Notes: generated from the letters alone by a model not told the origin. Positions 1 to 9,881 are shown, counted from the first letter of the stretch. The stretch: DNA of 64,000 bases from Frigidibacter mobilis (GCF_001620265.1 NZ_CP012661.1:2046001-2110000), one strand, 5' to 3'. Made by a program: numbers and translations.

Positions 1-182
1 CCTGGGTGGGGGCGCAGGAGCGGCCCGAGTTCCGCCGCCAGTCGGCGCTGATCGCCAATGCCTGGGCCGGGTTCGACACCGAGACCAGGCTTGTCGAGGC
101 GCCCGGCCGCCACCATTTCGACGTGATCGCGGATCTGGCGCTGCCCGGCAGCGACCTGACACGCGCCTTCGCGGGGGCGTGA
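1..182 (+). CDS. alpha/beta hydrolase, C-terminal part (arylformamidase-like)
   Basis: Only the last 59 codons are present, and the reading frame enters from the left edge. The fragment has the pattern VGA.ERPEF.RQS early, an aromatic AWAGF stretch, and a GRHHFDVI motif about 20 residues before the stop. In kynurenine-formamidase-like alpha/beta hydrolases this last motif carries the catalytic histidine. The family hydrolyses small ester or amide substrates in the cytoplasm. With the nucleophile region missing, substrate and full family assignment are inference. It is followed by a 313-bp gap and then an ABC-transporter operon on the same strand. Confidence 0.6.
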   Translation, partial: WVGAQERPEFRRQSALIANAWAGFDTETRLVEAPGRHHFDVIADLALPGSDLTRAFAGA

Positions 183-495
183 CGGGCGGCGCCGTCAGAC
201 TCGGACCCGATTCGCCCGCGGCGCGCCGTCGCCCGCGGGTCGCATCCGCGCATTCCCCGCGTGCAGGATCGGCGCCAAGTCCTTGCTCTGGCGCGTCTTC
301 TGCCCGGAATAGTGGCAGATCGCGGGCACGGTTCCGCTTTCGTTTGCCTGCGAACGAGACTGTTGCCAGATCGCGTGCGAACCGCTTAGCTGCTGTCACA
401 TGATTGACGTATCGAAGGGATAGGCGTCCGGGCATCGGACCGCCGGACCATGTCGGCGGGCCTGTTCCATTCAACGGACCAATAGGGAGTCTGAG
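183..495 (+). promoter_or_regulatory. intergenic region with candidate promoter and operator for the first ABC operon
   Basis: This 313-bp gap holds no convincing gene. Reading toward the binding-protein gene, TTGCCA at 363-368 lies 17 bp from TTAGCT at 386-391, a plausible sigma-70 promoter. Just upstream, 341-356 (CGTTTGCCTGCGAACG) is an imperfect 7-2-7 inverted repeat that could be an operator. A good ribosome-binding site (AGGGAG) precedes the ATG at 496. The promoter and operator calls are pattern-based only. Confidence 0.35.
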
Positions 496-1602
496 ATGAA
501 ATCGACCGTGAAAGCGTCGGGCGCCATTGCCCTCGCCGCGCTGCTGGCCTCGACCGCGATGGTCCAGGCCCAGTCGCTGGCCGAGCTTGAAGCCGCCGCC
601 AAAGCCGAAGGCATGCTGACCACCATCGCCCTGCCGCATGACTGGTGCGGCTATGGCTCCGTGATCGAGGGCTTCAAGGCGAAGTATCCGGAAATCACCG
701 TGAACGAGCTGAACCCCGACGCGGGTTCCGCGGATGAACTGGAAGCCATCCGCGCCAACAAGGACAACACCGGCCCGCAGGCGCCGGACGTTATCGACGT
801 GGGCCTGGCATTCGGTCCGCAGGCGCAGGCCGAAGGGCTGCTGATGCCTTACAAGGTCTCGACCTGGGACGAGATCCCGGCCGAAGTGAAAGATGCCGAT
901 GGCCACTGGTATGGCGACTATTACGGCGTGATGTCGTTCATGGTGAACAAGGATCTGGTCCCCAACACCCCGACCGACTGGGCCGACCTTCTGAAGCCGG
1001 AATACGCCAACTCGGTCGCGCTGGCGGGTGATCCGCGGGCCTCGAACCAGGCGATCCTTGCGGTTCTGGCCGCCGGCATGTCGACCGGCGCCGAAGCCGG
1101 CACCGCCTCGGGCGGAGCCGGGCTGACCTACTTTGCCGAAATGAACAAGGCGGGCAACTTCGTTCCCGTCATCGGCAAGGCCGGCACCCTGGCCCAGGGC
1201 GCGACGCCGATCGTCGTGATGTGGGACTACAACGCGCTGGCCGCCCGTGACACGCTGGCCGGCAACCCGCCGGTCGACGTCGTGGTTCCGGCCACCGGCG
1301 TTCTGGCCGGTGTCTATGTGCAGGGGATCAGCGCCTATGCGCCGCACCCGAATGCCGCGAAACTGTGGATGGAATACCTCTATTCGGATGAAGGTCAGCT
1401 TGGCTGGCTGAAAGGCTACTGCCACCCGGCCCGCTTCAACGCGATGGCCGCCGACGGCAAGATCCCGCAAGACCTGTTGGACGCGCTGCCGCCGGCGGAA
1501 TCCTACGAGGCCGCCTACTTCCCGACGCTTGCCGAGCAGGACGCGAACAAGTCCGCCGTCACCGCCGGGTGGGACAGCGTTGTCGGTGCCAACGTCCAGT
1601 AA
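496..1602 (+). CDS. ABC transporter periplasmic substrate-binding protein (family 1, Fe3+/polyamine type)
   Basis: This 368-residue periplasmic solute receptor has a clear Sec signal peptide: a lysine-containing start, a hydrophobic stretch, and cleavage after the VQA at residue 25. The mature protein follows the type-2 periplasmic-binding-protein pattern of the spermidine/putrescine, Fe3+ and AfuA group, with an IEGFKAKYPEI strand and a PDVIDVG segment. Two permeases and an ATPase follow on the same strand, so this is the recognition component of a complete importer. The ligand could be a metal, a polyamine or a sugar phosphate. An intrinsic terminator directly downstream probably makes the receptor more abundant than the membrane parts, as is common in such operons. 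Confidence 0.88.
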   Translation: MKSTVKASGAIALAALLASTAMVQAQSLAELEAAAKAEGMLTTIALPHDWCGYGSVIEGFKAKYPEITVNELNPDAGSADELEAIRANKDNTGPQAPDVIDVGLAFGPQAQAEGLLMPYKVSTWDEIPAEVKDADGHWYGDYYGVMSFMVNKDLVPNTPTDWADLLKPEYANSVALAGDPRASNQAILAVLAAGMSTGAEAGTASGGAGLTYFAEMNKAGNFVPVIGKAGTLAQGATPIVVMWDYNALAARDTLAGNPPVDVVVPATGVLAGVYVQGISAYAPHPNAAKLWMEYLYSDEGQLGWLKGYCHPARFNAMAADGKIPQDLLDALPPAESYEAAYFPTLAEQDANKSAVTAGWDSVVGANVQ

Positions 1603-1617
1603 CGGCTGAAAGCCGCC

Positions 1618-1652
1618 GCCCGCTCCGCGCCGATGCGCGGGGCGGGCTTTTT
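1618..1652 (+). terminator. intrinsic terminator/attenuator after the binding-protein gene
   Basis: A 13-bp stem (1618-1630 with 1635-1647, one G-T pair) closes the tetraloop CGAT and is followed by five T residues. It lies 16 bp after the stop codon and about 100 bp before the first permease gene. It should reduce read-through into the transporter genes rather than end the operon. Confidence 0.85.
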
Positions 1653-1750
1653 GTACCAAGTCCGGGGCAGGCTGTCCCCTGCAGGCCGCCTCCGCCTTCG
1701 CAGATTCTTCGTGCAGACCCCTCCCTTCAGCCCCCTTTCACAGGCACCGG

Positions 1751-2629
1751 ATGACCGATACCTCGCCCGCCAAAGGCCCCCGCCGGCGTAGCCCGCCCTA
1801 CTGGCTGGGCCTGTTGCCGTTCACGGCCTTTGCGCTGCTGTTCCTGATCCTGCCGACGATGCAGATCGTGTTCGGCGCGTTCCAGACACCGGAAGGCAGG
1901 CTGACGCTGGCCAACCTGCGCGGCCTGAACGACCCCTCTATCCTGTCGGCCTACTGGACCTCGATCAAGCTGGGGCTCGTCACCGCCGCCATTGGCTGCC
2001 TCATCGGCTTTTCGGTGGCGGCAGCCGTGGTTCTGGGCGGGTTGCCCCGCTGGATCCGCGGCCCGCTACTGACCTTCTCGGGCGTTGCCTCCAACTTCGC
2101 CGGGGTGCCGCTGGCCTTTGCCTTTCTGGCGACCATCGGGCCCGTCGGCCTGATAACCGTGTTCCTGCGCACCAACCTTGGCGTCGATCTGCGGACGCTT
2201 GGCTTCAATCTGCTGTCGTTCAACGGACTGGTGCTGACCTATCTGTTCTTCCAGATCCCGCTGATGATCCTCATCATCACCCCGGCGCTGGATGGGCTGA
2301 AGCGCGAATGGCGCGAGGCGGCAAGCATGCTGGGGGCCTCGGGCCTGCAATACTGGCGCATGGTGGCGCTGCCGATCCTGTTTCCGTCGCTGCTGGGCAC
2401 CTTCGCACTGCTGTTCGCCAATTCCTTCGGCGCCATCGCAACCGCCTTCGCGCTGACCGGCCCGCAACTGAACATCGTGCCGATCAAGCTGTTCGCGCAG
2501 ATCCGCGGCGATGTTCTGGGCAACCCGCATCTGGGCTATGCGCTGGCCTTCGGCATGATCGTCATCACCGGCGTGGCCAACGGGCTCTACATCTGGCTTC
2601 GGGTGCGCAGCGAAAGGTGGCTGAAATGA
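1751..2629 (+). CDS. ABC transporter permease, first subunit
   Basis: This 292-residue inner-membrane permease of the spermidine/Fe3+ class starts with a cytoplasmic basic N-terminus (residues 1-15) and then has about six hydrophobic segments. The conserved EAA loop that docks on the ATPase reads EAASMLGASGLQYWRMVALP, near residues 195-215. It lies between the binding-protein gene and the second permease, whose ATG overlaps its TGA. It should form a heterodimeric channel with that second permease. Length and topology are normal for the family. Confidence 0.88.
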   Translation: MTDTSPAKGPRRRSPPYWLGLLPFTAFALLFLILPTMQIVFGAFQTPEGRLTLANLRGLNDPSILSAYWTSIKLGLVTAAIGCLIGFSVAAAVVLGGLPRWIRGPLLTFSGVASNFAGVPLAFAFLATIGPVGLITVFLRTNLGVDLRTLGFNLLSFNGLVLTYLFFQIPLMILIITPALDGLKREWREAASMLGASGLQYWRMVALPILFPSLLGTFALLFANSFGAIATAFALTGPQLNIVPIKLFAQIRGDVLGNPHLGYALAFGMIVITGVANGLYIWLRVRSERWLK

Positions 2630-3407
2630 AGCGTCTCTGGGCATGGGTCGCGCTTGGCGTCGGCCTGCTGTACTTCTTCCTGCCGCTGCTGGGGATGACC
2701 GAATTCTCGCTGAAGATGCGGCGCGGCGAATACTCGTTCGACGCCTATGCCAAGGTGCTGGCGGATCCGCGGTTTCAGGAAACCTTCAGCTATTCGGTGA
2801 TGATGGCGCTGTTCACCATCGTGTTCGGCGTGCTGCTGGTGGTGCCGACCGCCTATTGGGTGCGCCTGAAGCTGCCCTGGGCGCGGCCCTATATCGAGTT
2901 CGTCACCCTGCTGCCGCTGGTCATCCCGGCCATCGTGATCGTGTTCGGCTATATCCGGCTTTACAACACCTCCAGCTGGCTGCCGCTGACCGGCACCGCC
3001 ACCGGCACCAATGTGCTGCTGATGTTCGGCTATGCCACGCTGGCGCTGCCCTACATGTACCGGGCGGTGGACACCGGGCTGCGCACCATCGACATCGCCA
3101 CCCTGACCGAGGCCGCGCAAAGCCTGGGGGCAAGCTGGACGACGATCATGGCGCGGGTGATCCTGCCCAATGTGCTGGTCGCGGTGCTGTCGGGGGCTTT
3201 CCTGACCTTCGCCATCGTCATCGGCGAGTTCACGATGGCGGCGCTGCTGAACCGTCCGGCCTTCGGCCCCTACATGCAGATCCTCGGCGCCAACCGTGCC
3301 TATGAACCTGCCGCGCTGGCGGTGATCGCCTTTGCCATAACCTGGGCCTGCATGGGCCTGATCCAGCTGGTCACCCGGCTTTCCAAACACACGAGGGCGC
3401 AACGCTG

Positions 3408-3408
<1 letters not shown>
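2626..3408 (+). CDS. ABC transporter permease, second subunit
   Basis: This 260-residue permease has six predicted membrane segments and an EAA loop reading EAAQSLGASWTTIMARVILP, typical of PotC-like subunits. I use the ATG at 2626, which overlaps the upstream stop (ATGA). The same frame stays open far upstream, but that part lies inside the first permease and is a shadow. The stop codon at 3408 touches the ATG of the ATPase gene, so the three genes are translationally coupled. The protein pairs with the first permease in the inner membrane. Confidence 0.88.
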
Positions 3409-4457
<1,049 letters not shown>

Positions 4458-4466
4458 GACGGAACC

Positions 4467-4513
4467 GCGCCCCTTGCCCCGCGTTGCTGCGGCAGAGCAG
4501 GGAAAAGGGGCGC
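4467..4513 (+). promoter_or_regulatory. long-range inverted repeat covering the ribosome-binding site of the next gene
   Basis: GCGCCCCTT at 4467-4475 is a perfect complement of AAGGGGCGC at 4505-4513, 29 nt later. The 3' arm contains the G-rich ribosome-binding site of the gene starting at 4520. If folded in the mRNA, the arm pairing would hide that site. No regulator or ligand is suggested by the sequence. Confidence 0.3.
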
Positions 4514-4519
4514 AGATCC

Positions 4520-5062
4520 ATGACCAAGACACTCATTATCCCGGGCCGCAGCGGCGCGGTGGCGGGCCATTGGCAGCATTGGTGGGCGATGCGCGACCCC
4601 GCCGCACTGCTGGTGGCGCAAGAGCCCTGGGCCGCCACCGCCCCGGACGCCTGGGAGATGCAGGTGGCGGGCGCGATCCTGGCGCATCCGGGGTCGATCC
4701 TGGTGGGACATGGCTATGGCGCGGTCGTGGCGGCGCGGCTGCTGACCCATTGGCCACAACTGCAGGTCGCGGGGGCGCTGCTGGTCGCGCCGGCTGGCCC
4801 CGAGGCCAGCCCCCTGCCCGAAGGCCGCATCACCGTGCCGGCGCTGCTGGTCGCCAGCCGCAACGATCCGCACCTGCCCTTTGCCGCAGCGATGCGTCAG
4901 GCGCGGCTCTGGGGCGCGGAGCCGGTGGATATCGGCCCTGCCGGCCATGTCGATGCAGAGGCCGGCTATGGCCCCTGGCCCGAGGGGATCGAGCTCCGCG
5001 ACGGGCTGCTGGCCGGCCTGGCCGTCAACGCGCGGGGCCTGCGCACCCGGCTTGTACCCTGA
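4520..5062 (+). CDS. YdeN/RBBP9-like alpha/beta hydrolase with altered nucleophile elbow
   Basis: This 180-residue cytoplasmic protein of the RBBP9/YdeN family starts with the family pattern IIPGRSG..GHWQHWW and ends with a GHVDAEAGYGPWPEG segment, where the family has its catalytic histidine. The nucleophile elbow, normally GHSLG, reads GHGYG (ILVGHGYGAVVAA). The catalytic serine is therefore replaced by glycine, and hydrolase activity is doubtful. The ATG at 4520 was chosen because it has a nearby AGGGG site. The gene follows the ABC ATPase by 62 bp and may be co-transcribed. Its function is unknown; a binding or degenerate role is inference. Confidence 0.75.
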   Translation: MTKTLIIPGRSGAVAGHWQHWWAMRDPAALLVAQEPWAATAPDAWEMQVAGAILAHPGSILVGHGYGAVVAARLLTHWPQLQVAGALLVAPAGPEASPLPEGRITVPALLVASRNDPHLPFAAAMRQARLWGAEPVDIGPAGHVDAEAGYGPWPEGIELRDGLLAGLAVNARGLRTRLVP

Positions 5063-5070
5063 CACGGCAA

Positions 5071-5092
5071 GGGGCGCCATCGCTGGCGCCCC
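5071..5092. terminator. hairpin between convergent genes
   Basis: GGGGCGCCA at 5071-5079 pairs perfectly with TGGCGCCCC at 5084-5092 around a TCGC loop. It lies between the stop codons of the hydrolase (plus strand) and the TRAP receptor (minus strand). There is no T tract, so bidirectional termination is likely but not certain. Confidence 0.5.
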
Positions 5093-5115
5093 CCGTCCGG
5101 CCTGCGCCGATCCGC

Positions 5116-6204
5116 TCAGCGGTAGGGGTAGCCCGCCTTCTCCATCGTCGCGGCATAGCGCTTGAAGGCATCCACCACCTTGGCCGAACGCGGGCTCTCC
5201 GCCGCGATCTCGTCCCAGAACGAGGTGGAATCGGAAATCACCTGCTGCCATTCGTCATCGGGCAGCTGGGTCAGTTCCATCTTCTCGCCCTCGACCCGCA
5301 GCTTGGCCTCGCCGCCCCAGTACCACACGTTCCGGTAATAATGCGACTGGTCGATGGTCGAGCGGAACAGTTGCTGCAGATGCGGCGGCACCTTGGCCCA
5401 GCTTTCGGTATTGGCGAAATAGCTGCCGCACCAGGCGCCGGTGACAGAGTTGGTGAGGGCATAGTTGCAGATATCGGCCCAGCCGACCTCATAGGCCTCG
5501 GTGAAGCCACACCAGGCCACGCCGTCCAGCTCGCCGGTCTGCAGCGCCACCTCGACATCATCCCACGGCACCGTCACCGGGATCAGGCCGTAACGCGACA
5601 GGAAGCGCCCCGCGGTCGGCACGCCGAACACCCGCTTGCCGTTCATGTCGGCCAGGCTGCGGATCGGGTCGATGGTGAAGATGTGCAGCGGGTCCCAGGC
5701 GCCCGAGGACAGCCAGGTGACGTTGTTGACCTCGCCATAGGCCTCTTCCCAGATCTCGTTCAGCCCGTAATAGGCAAACATCGCCGGCAGATCGAGGCTG
5801 AAGCGGGTGTTGAACGGGAAGTAGCCGCCGAAGACCGAGATATCGACCGGCGAGGCCATCGTGGCATCGTCGGATTGTACGGCGTCGATGGTGCCGTTCT
5901 GCATGGCGCGGAACAGCTCCGAGGTCGGCACCAGCTGATCGGCGTAATACAGCTCGATCTCCATCTCGCCATTGGCGGCCGCGTTGAAGGCGTCGATCTG
6001 CGGCTTGATGACATGGGCCCCCAGCGGCGCGCCCGAATAGGTCTGCAGCCGCCACTTGATCGGCGCGGACTGAGCGTTGACATAGGGCGTGGCCAGCGGC
6101 GAGGCGGCAAGCGCGGCGCCGCCAAGCCCGGCGCGCTGCAGGAACTTGCGCCGGCTGGCAAGGATCACCTCGGAGGGCGACTGCGTCTTCGGGGTCTCTG
6201 TCAT
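5116..6204 (-). CDS. TRAP transporter substrate-binding protein (DctP family), Tat-exported
   Basis: This 362-residue periplasmic receptor starts with a twin-arginine signal (SRRKFLQRAGLGG, residues 17-29) followed by an alanine-rich stretch ending near YVNAQSA. It has the DctP pattern: a LADMNGKRVFG strand, and WDDVEVALQTGELDGVAW followed by WADICNYA. TRAP receptors bind organic acids for a DctQ/DctM membrane pair. No such membrane genes are adjacent, so it is an orphan here. Two ATGs are possible; the one at 6204 has the better spacing (7 nt) to AAGGAG. The gene follows the DeoR regulator by about 60 bp on the same strand and is probably co-transcribed with it. Confidence 0.85.
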   Translation of the reverse strand: MTETPKTQSPSEVILASRRKFLQRAGLGGAALAASPLATPYVNAQSAPIKWRLQTYSGAPLGAHVIKPQIDAFNAAANGEMEIELYYADQLVPTSELFRAMQNGTIDAVQSDDATMASPVDISVFGGYFPFNTRFSLDLPAMFAYYGLNEIWEEAYGEVNNVTWLSSGAWDPLHIFTIDPIRSLADMNGKRVFGVPTAGRFLSRYGLIPVTVPWDDVEVALQTGELDGVAWCGFTEAYEVGWADICNYALTNSVTGAWCGSYFANTESWAKVPPHLQQLFRSTIDQSHYYRNVWYWGGEAKLRVEGEKMELTQLPDDEWQQVISDSTSFWDEIAAESPRSAKVVDAFKRYAATMEKAGYPYR

Positions 6205-6262
6205 CATGTCTCTCCTTGTTGTTGCATGTCTCGCGGTCCTCTGGCGGGCCGCTTGTCGGGTA

Positions 6263-7018
6263 TCAGCGCCAGGCAACTTCCGCCGCGCGCAGCCTGGCCT
6301 GCAATGCAGGGTCGGGCGTGTCCTCGGTCACCAGCAGATCCACCCGCCGCGCCGGGCAGACCCGGAACGCGGCCTTGCGGCCGATCTTGGAGCCATCGAC
6401 CAGCAGGATCACCTGGTCCGAATTCTCTATCATCGCACGGGCCACCTGTGATTCGTCGAAATCGGCGTCGGTCGCGCCGGCGAGGACATCGAAACCCGCC
6501 ACCGTCAGCAATGCGTGATCGGCCTGAAACGCGGCGATCTGCGCCAGCGCCACCGGCCCCACCGTCTGATCGTTGCCGGAATTGAAGCCGCCGCCAAGAA
6601 GAAACACCCGGTTGCCGCGATCGGCCCTGGCAAAGATCTGCGCGATGCGCAGCGAATTGGTGATGACGGTGAAACCGCCCACCGGCGCCAGCACATCGGC
6701 GGCGATCACCGTGGTCGATCCGGTGTCGATGAACAGGGTGTCCCCCGGCTCCACCAGCTCCAGGAGCTTCTCGGCGATGATGCGCTTGGCCGCGGCGTTC
6801 TGGGTCATCCGCTCCTGAAAGCTGCCCTCGGACAACAGCCGCAGCCGCTTGGCGCCGCCATGCACCTTCTGCACCAGCCCGCCCTCGGCCAATTGCGCAA
6901 GATCGCGGCGGATGGTTTCGGCGGAAACGCCGAAGCGGTCGGCCAGTGCCTCGACCGACATCTGGCCTTCCTGGCCAATGGCCTCCGCGATCCCTGCCTG
7001 GCGTGCCTTGGGTTTCAT
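6263..7018 (-). CDS. DeoR/GlpR-family transcriptional regulator
   Basis: This 251-residue repressor-type protein has an N-terminal winged helix (VEALADRFGVSAETIRRDL, about residues 22-40) carrying the DeoR signature. It is followed by the sugar-phosphate-sensing DeoR C-terminal domain (DTGSTT, ITNSLRIAQ, LLGGGFNSG). Members usually respond to a phosphorylated sugar or polyol. The gene is divergent from the GlpA-like/FGGY kinase operon at 7205 and upstream of the TRAP receptor. The simplest reading is that it controls both sides from the shared 186-bp gap. It has a strong ribosome-binding site (AGGAGG). Confidence 0.88.
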   Translation of the reverse strand: MKPKARQAGIAEAIGQEGQMSVEALADRFGVSAETIRRDLAQLAEGGLVQKVHGGAKRLRLLSEGSFQERMTQNAAAKRIIAEKLLELVEPGDTLFIDTGSTTVIAADVLAPVGGFTVITNSLRIAQIFARADRGNRVFLLGGGFNSGNDQTVGPVALAQIAAFQADHALLTVAGFDVLAGATDADFDESQVARAMIENSDQVILLVDGSKIGRKAAFRVCPARRVDLLVTEDTPDPALQARLRAAEVAWR

Positions 7019-7037
7019 GCAGCCTCCTGCTTAAGGC

Positions 7038-7066
7038 AGCGAACCGAACGCGGCTGCTCGTGTCAA
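7038..7066 (-). promoter_or_regulatory. candidate promoter of the DeoR regulator gene
   Basis: On the minus strand TTGACA (7066-7061) is followed after 17 bp by TTCGCT (7043-7038). The -35 element is perfect and the -10 is weak. Transcription would start about 15 bp before the ATG at 7018. The element lies in the divergent gap, where a DeoR operator is expected. Confidence 0.35.
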
Positions 7067-7204
7067 CGTTTTTCGGAAGAATTATGGCAATGAAACTGAC
7101 CGAATCTTGTGGAATTGTTGACTGAACGGGCAACTCGTGGCAAATCCGGTGGTATGATCGCCCTCCCAAAGGCGAGACCCGCGCCTCACGAAAGGACGCG
7201 CCAG

Positions 7205-8643
7205 ATGTTTCCGCGAGCCACCCCTTCCGCCAGCGCTCCCGACCCTGCCCCAAATCCACCTGATAACCGCCGCGATGGCCGTTTCGACGTGGCGGTGATC
7301 GGCGCCGGCATCGTCGGCTGCGCGCTTGCCCGGCGGCTGGCGCTGGACGGGGCGCGGGTGGTGGTGCTGGAGAAGGCCGCCGAGGTGCTGGACGGCGCCT
7401 CCAAGGGCAACAGCGGCATCCTGCATACCGGCTTCGACGCGCCCGAAGGCTCGCTGGAGCTCGACTGTATCAAGGCCGGCCATGCCGAATATCTCGAAAT
7501 CCGCGAGCGGCTGAACCTGCCGCTGGTCCGCTCTGCCGCGCTGGTGCTGGCCTGGACCGGGGAAGAGGCGGTGGCCCTGCCCGGCCTGATGCAGCAGGCG
7601 CTGGCGAATGGCGTGACCGATGTAGAGCCGCTGGAGCGCGCGGCGCTGCTGGCGCTGGAGCCGGGGCTGGCGCCCACGGTCCGGGCCGGGTTCCGGGTGC
7701 CGGGCGAGGCGATCATCGACCCTTGGTCCGCTGCCCATGCCTATCTGCTGCAGGCGCTGGAGAACGGCGCGCTGCTGCTGCGCGGTGCCGAGGTGACGGG
7801 CGGCAGCCATGACGGCACGGACTGGCAGCTCGACACGCCGCGCGGAAAGGTCACCGCCGGGCTGGTCATCAACGCCGCCGGCAATTACGGCGACATCGTC
7901 GATGACCGGCTGATCGGCCGGCGCGACTTCACCTTGCGCCCGCGCAAGGGGCAGTTCGTGGTCTATGACAAGCCGGCGGCGGCGCTGGCCGGGCATATCC
8001 TGCTGCCGGTGCCGACGAAGATCACCAAGGGCGTCGTCGTGTGCCGCACGATCTGGGGCAACCTGCTGGTCGGCCCCACCGCCGAGGATCAGGACGAGCG
8101 CGCCACCGCAACGCTGGTGCCGGAGGCACTGGCGGCGCTGAAGGCGCGGGCGAGGCGATCCTGCCCGGGCTGGCGCGCCAGCAGGTCAGCGCCGTCTATG
8201 CCGGGCTGCGCCCCGCGACCGAGTTCAAGGATTACCAGATCCGCCGGCACCCGCAGGCCTATGTCACCGTGGGCGGCATCCGCTCCACCGGCCTCAGCGC
8301 CGCGCTTGGCATTGCCCGCCACGTCGCGGCGCTGATCGGGGGCGCCTGGCAGCCGCTGGCGCAGCCGGTCTGGCCCCGGATGCCGATGCTGGCCGAGGAC
8401 GGCCCGCGCGACTGGCAATGCCCCGGCAATGGCGGGATCCTGTGCCATTGCGAAAAGGTCACGCGGCGCGAGGTGGAGGCGGCCTTGACCGGGCCGCTGG
8501 CAGCGCAGACCCTGGCAGGGCTGAAGCGCCGCACCCGGGTGACGATGGGGCGCTGCCAGGGATTCTACTGCACCGCCGAGTTGGCCGAGCTGACGCGCGG
8601 GCGACTGGTCCAGCCAATGATGGGGCATGACGATGGCGCTTGA
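7205..8643 (+). CDS. GlpA-like FAD-dependent glycerol-3-phosphate dehydrogenase, frame broken near 8149
   Basis: This is an FAD-dependent dehydrogenase of the anaerobic glycerol-3-phosphate dehydrogenase A group. The N-terminus has a dinucleotide-binding GAGIVGCALARRLAL motif after a short leader. The C-terminus has a BFD-like iron-sulfur region with CHCEKV and RCQGFYC. The first frame runs to about 8148, then the protein continues in the +1 frame (ILPGLARQQVSAVYAGLRP). One extra G in the GGG at 8148-8150 restores a continuous protein of about 479 residues, a normal length. The start ATG at 7205 has an AAAGGA site. It is the first gene of an operon with a second oxidoreductase, a small protein and an FGGY kinase. 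The substrate may be glycerol-3-phosphate or another polyol phosphate. Confidence 0.8.
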
Positions 8644-9642
8644 CCTGCCGGCAGATTGCGACGTGGCCATCATCGGCGCCGGCCCCGCCGGGCTGGCCGC
8701 CGCGGCCGAGATGCGCGCCTGCGGCGCCGGGCGGGTGATCGTGCTCGACCGCGAGCCGGAGGCCGGCGGCATCCCCCGCCATTGCAACCACCCGCCCTAT
8801 GGCCTGCGTGAGTTCCACCGCCTGATGCGCGGCCCCGCCTATGCCGCGCGGCTGGTGCAGGCAGCCTGGGACGCGGGGCGCTGATCCTCCCGGGCGCCAC
8901 CGTCACCGCGCTGCACCCCGGTCCGCGGCTGACCGTCTCTACCGCCGCGGGCGTGCAGGAGATCGTGGCACGGCGGGTGCTGATCGCCACCGGCGTGCGC
9001 GAGAGCAGCCGGGCCGAGCGGCTGATCGGCGGCACCCGGCCGGGCGGGGTTCTGTCCACCGGGGCGCTGCAGGGGCTGGTGCATCTCAAGCGGATGCAGC
9101 CGTTCCGGCGCCCGCTGCTGCTGGGAACCGAGCTGGTCGCCTTCTCGGCACTGCTGACCTGCCGCCATGCCGGGATCCGCCCGGTGGCGATGGTGGAGCC
9201 CGGGCCGCGAGCCATCGCGCGCTGGCCCGCGCCGCTGCTGCCGCGGATGTTGGGCATCCCGCTGAAGCTGAACACCGATCTGGTTGCGATTCTGGGCGAG
9301 GATCGGGTGCGCGAGGTGGTCCTGCGTGGCCCGGACGGGGCCGAGCGCAACCTGGCCGTGGACGGCGTCATCGTCTCGGGCCGCTTCGTGCCCGAGGCGA
9401 CGCTGCTGCGCATGGGGCATCTGGAGGTGGATCCGCAGAGCGGCGGGCCGGTGGTGGACCAGTTCGGCCGCTGTTCCGACCCGGCCTATTTCGCTGCGGG
9501 CAACCTGCTGCGCCCGGTGGAAACTGCGGGCTGGAGCTGGGAGGAAGGCCGCCGCGCCGGGCGTGCCATCACCGCCAGCCTGCGAGGCGCCCTGCCCGCC
9601 CCCGGCGGCGGACTGCAGGTGCTCGCCGGGATGACGCCCTGA
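8627..9642 (+). CDS. NAD(P)/FAD-dependent oxidoreductase, frame broken near 8877
   Basis: This flavoprotein carries a GAGPAGLAAAAEM dinucleotide-binding motif near residue 16 and, further on, RVLIATGVRE and a second nucleotide-binding half. Its C-terminal YFAAGNLLRPVETAG pattern is typical of pyridine-nucleotide oxidoreductases found next to GlpA-like proteins. The frame stops at 8882-8884, but the continuation is in the next frame (LILPGATVTAL). One extra G in the GGGG at 8875-8878 gives about 338 residues. It overlaps the end of the GlpA-like gene. A GlpA-GlpB-like pair passing electrons to quinone or NAD is a reasonable inference. Confidence 0.75.
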
Positions 9643-9701
9643 AATACGTGCTGCCGCAACGGCTCGTGGCGCGCGGCTGCGGCGCGGGAGCGGCTGACCT
9701 C

Positions 9702-9881
9702 ATGCAATTGCGGGTGACGCGCCCGGTAAGCGGCCGGCTGGTGGTGACGCGGGACGGGGCCGAGGTCTGGTCCGGCCGGATCAACGCCCGCCCCGAACGC
9801 CGGCTGACCGTGCCGATCGCGGCGCTGCCGGTCGGCGAGACCGGAACGCTGAGCGTCAGCATCGAGGAACTGCGGCGATGA
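9702..9881 (+). CDS. small hypothetical protein in the FGGY-kinase operon
   Basis: This 59-residue frame starts at the ATG at 9702 and its stop overlaps the kinase start (ATGA). It could begin earlier at the GTG at 9648, which would add 18 residues. It is rich in R, V and T with alternating strand-like segments (LRVTRPVSGRLVV) and a VETGTLSV-like end, suggesting a small beta protein. Clusters of this kind often carry a small cysteine-containing DUF1667 protein at this position. The 59-residue form has no cysteine, so I do not assign it to that family. Confidence 0.5.
   Translation: MQLRVTRPVSGRLVVTRDGAEVWSGRINARPERRLTVPIAALPVGETGTLSVSIEELRR

Noticed and set aside
183..403. Short open frame of 74 codons before the first ABC operon
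   Set aside because: It is Arg/Ser/Pro-rich with no ribosome-binding site or motif, and it overlaps the candidate promoter and operator.
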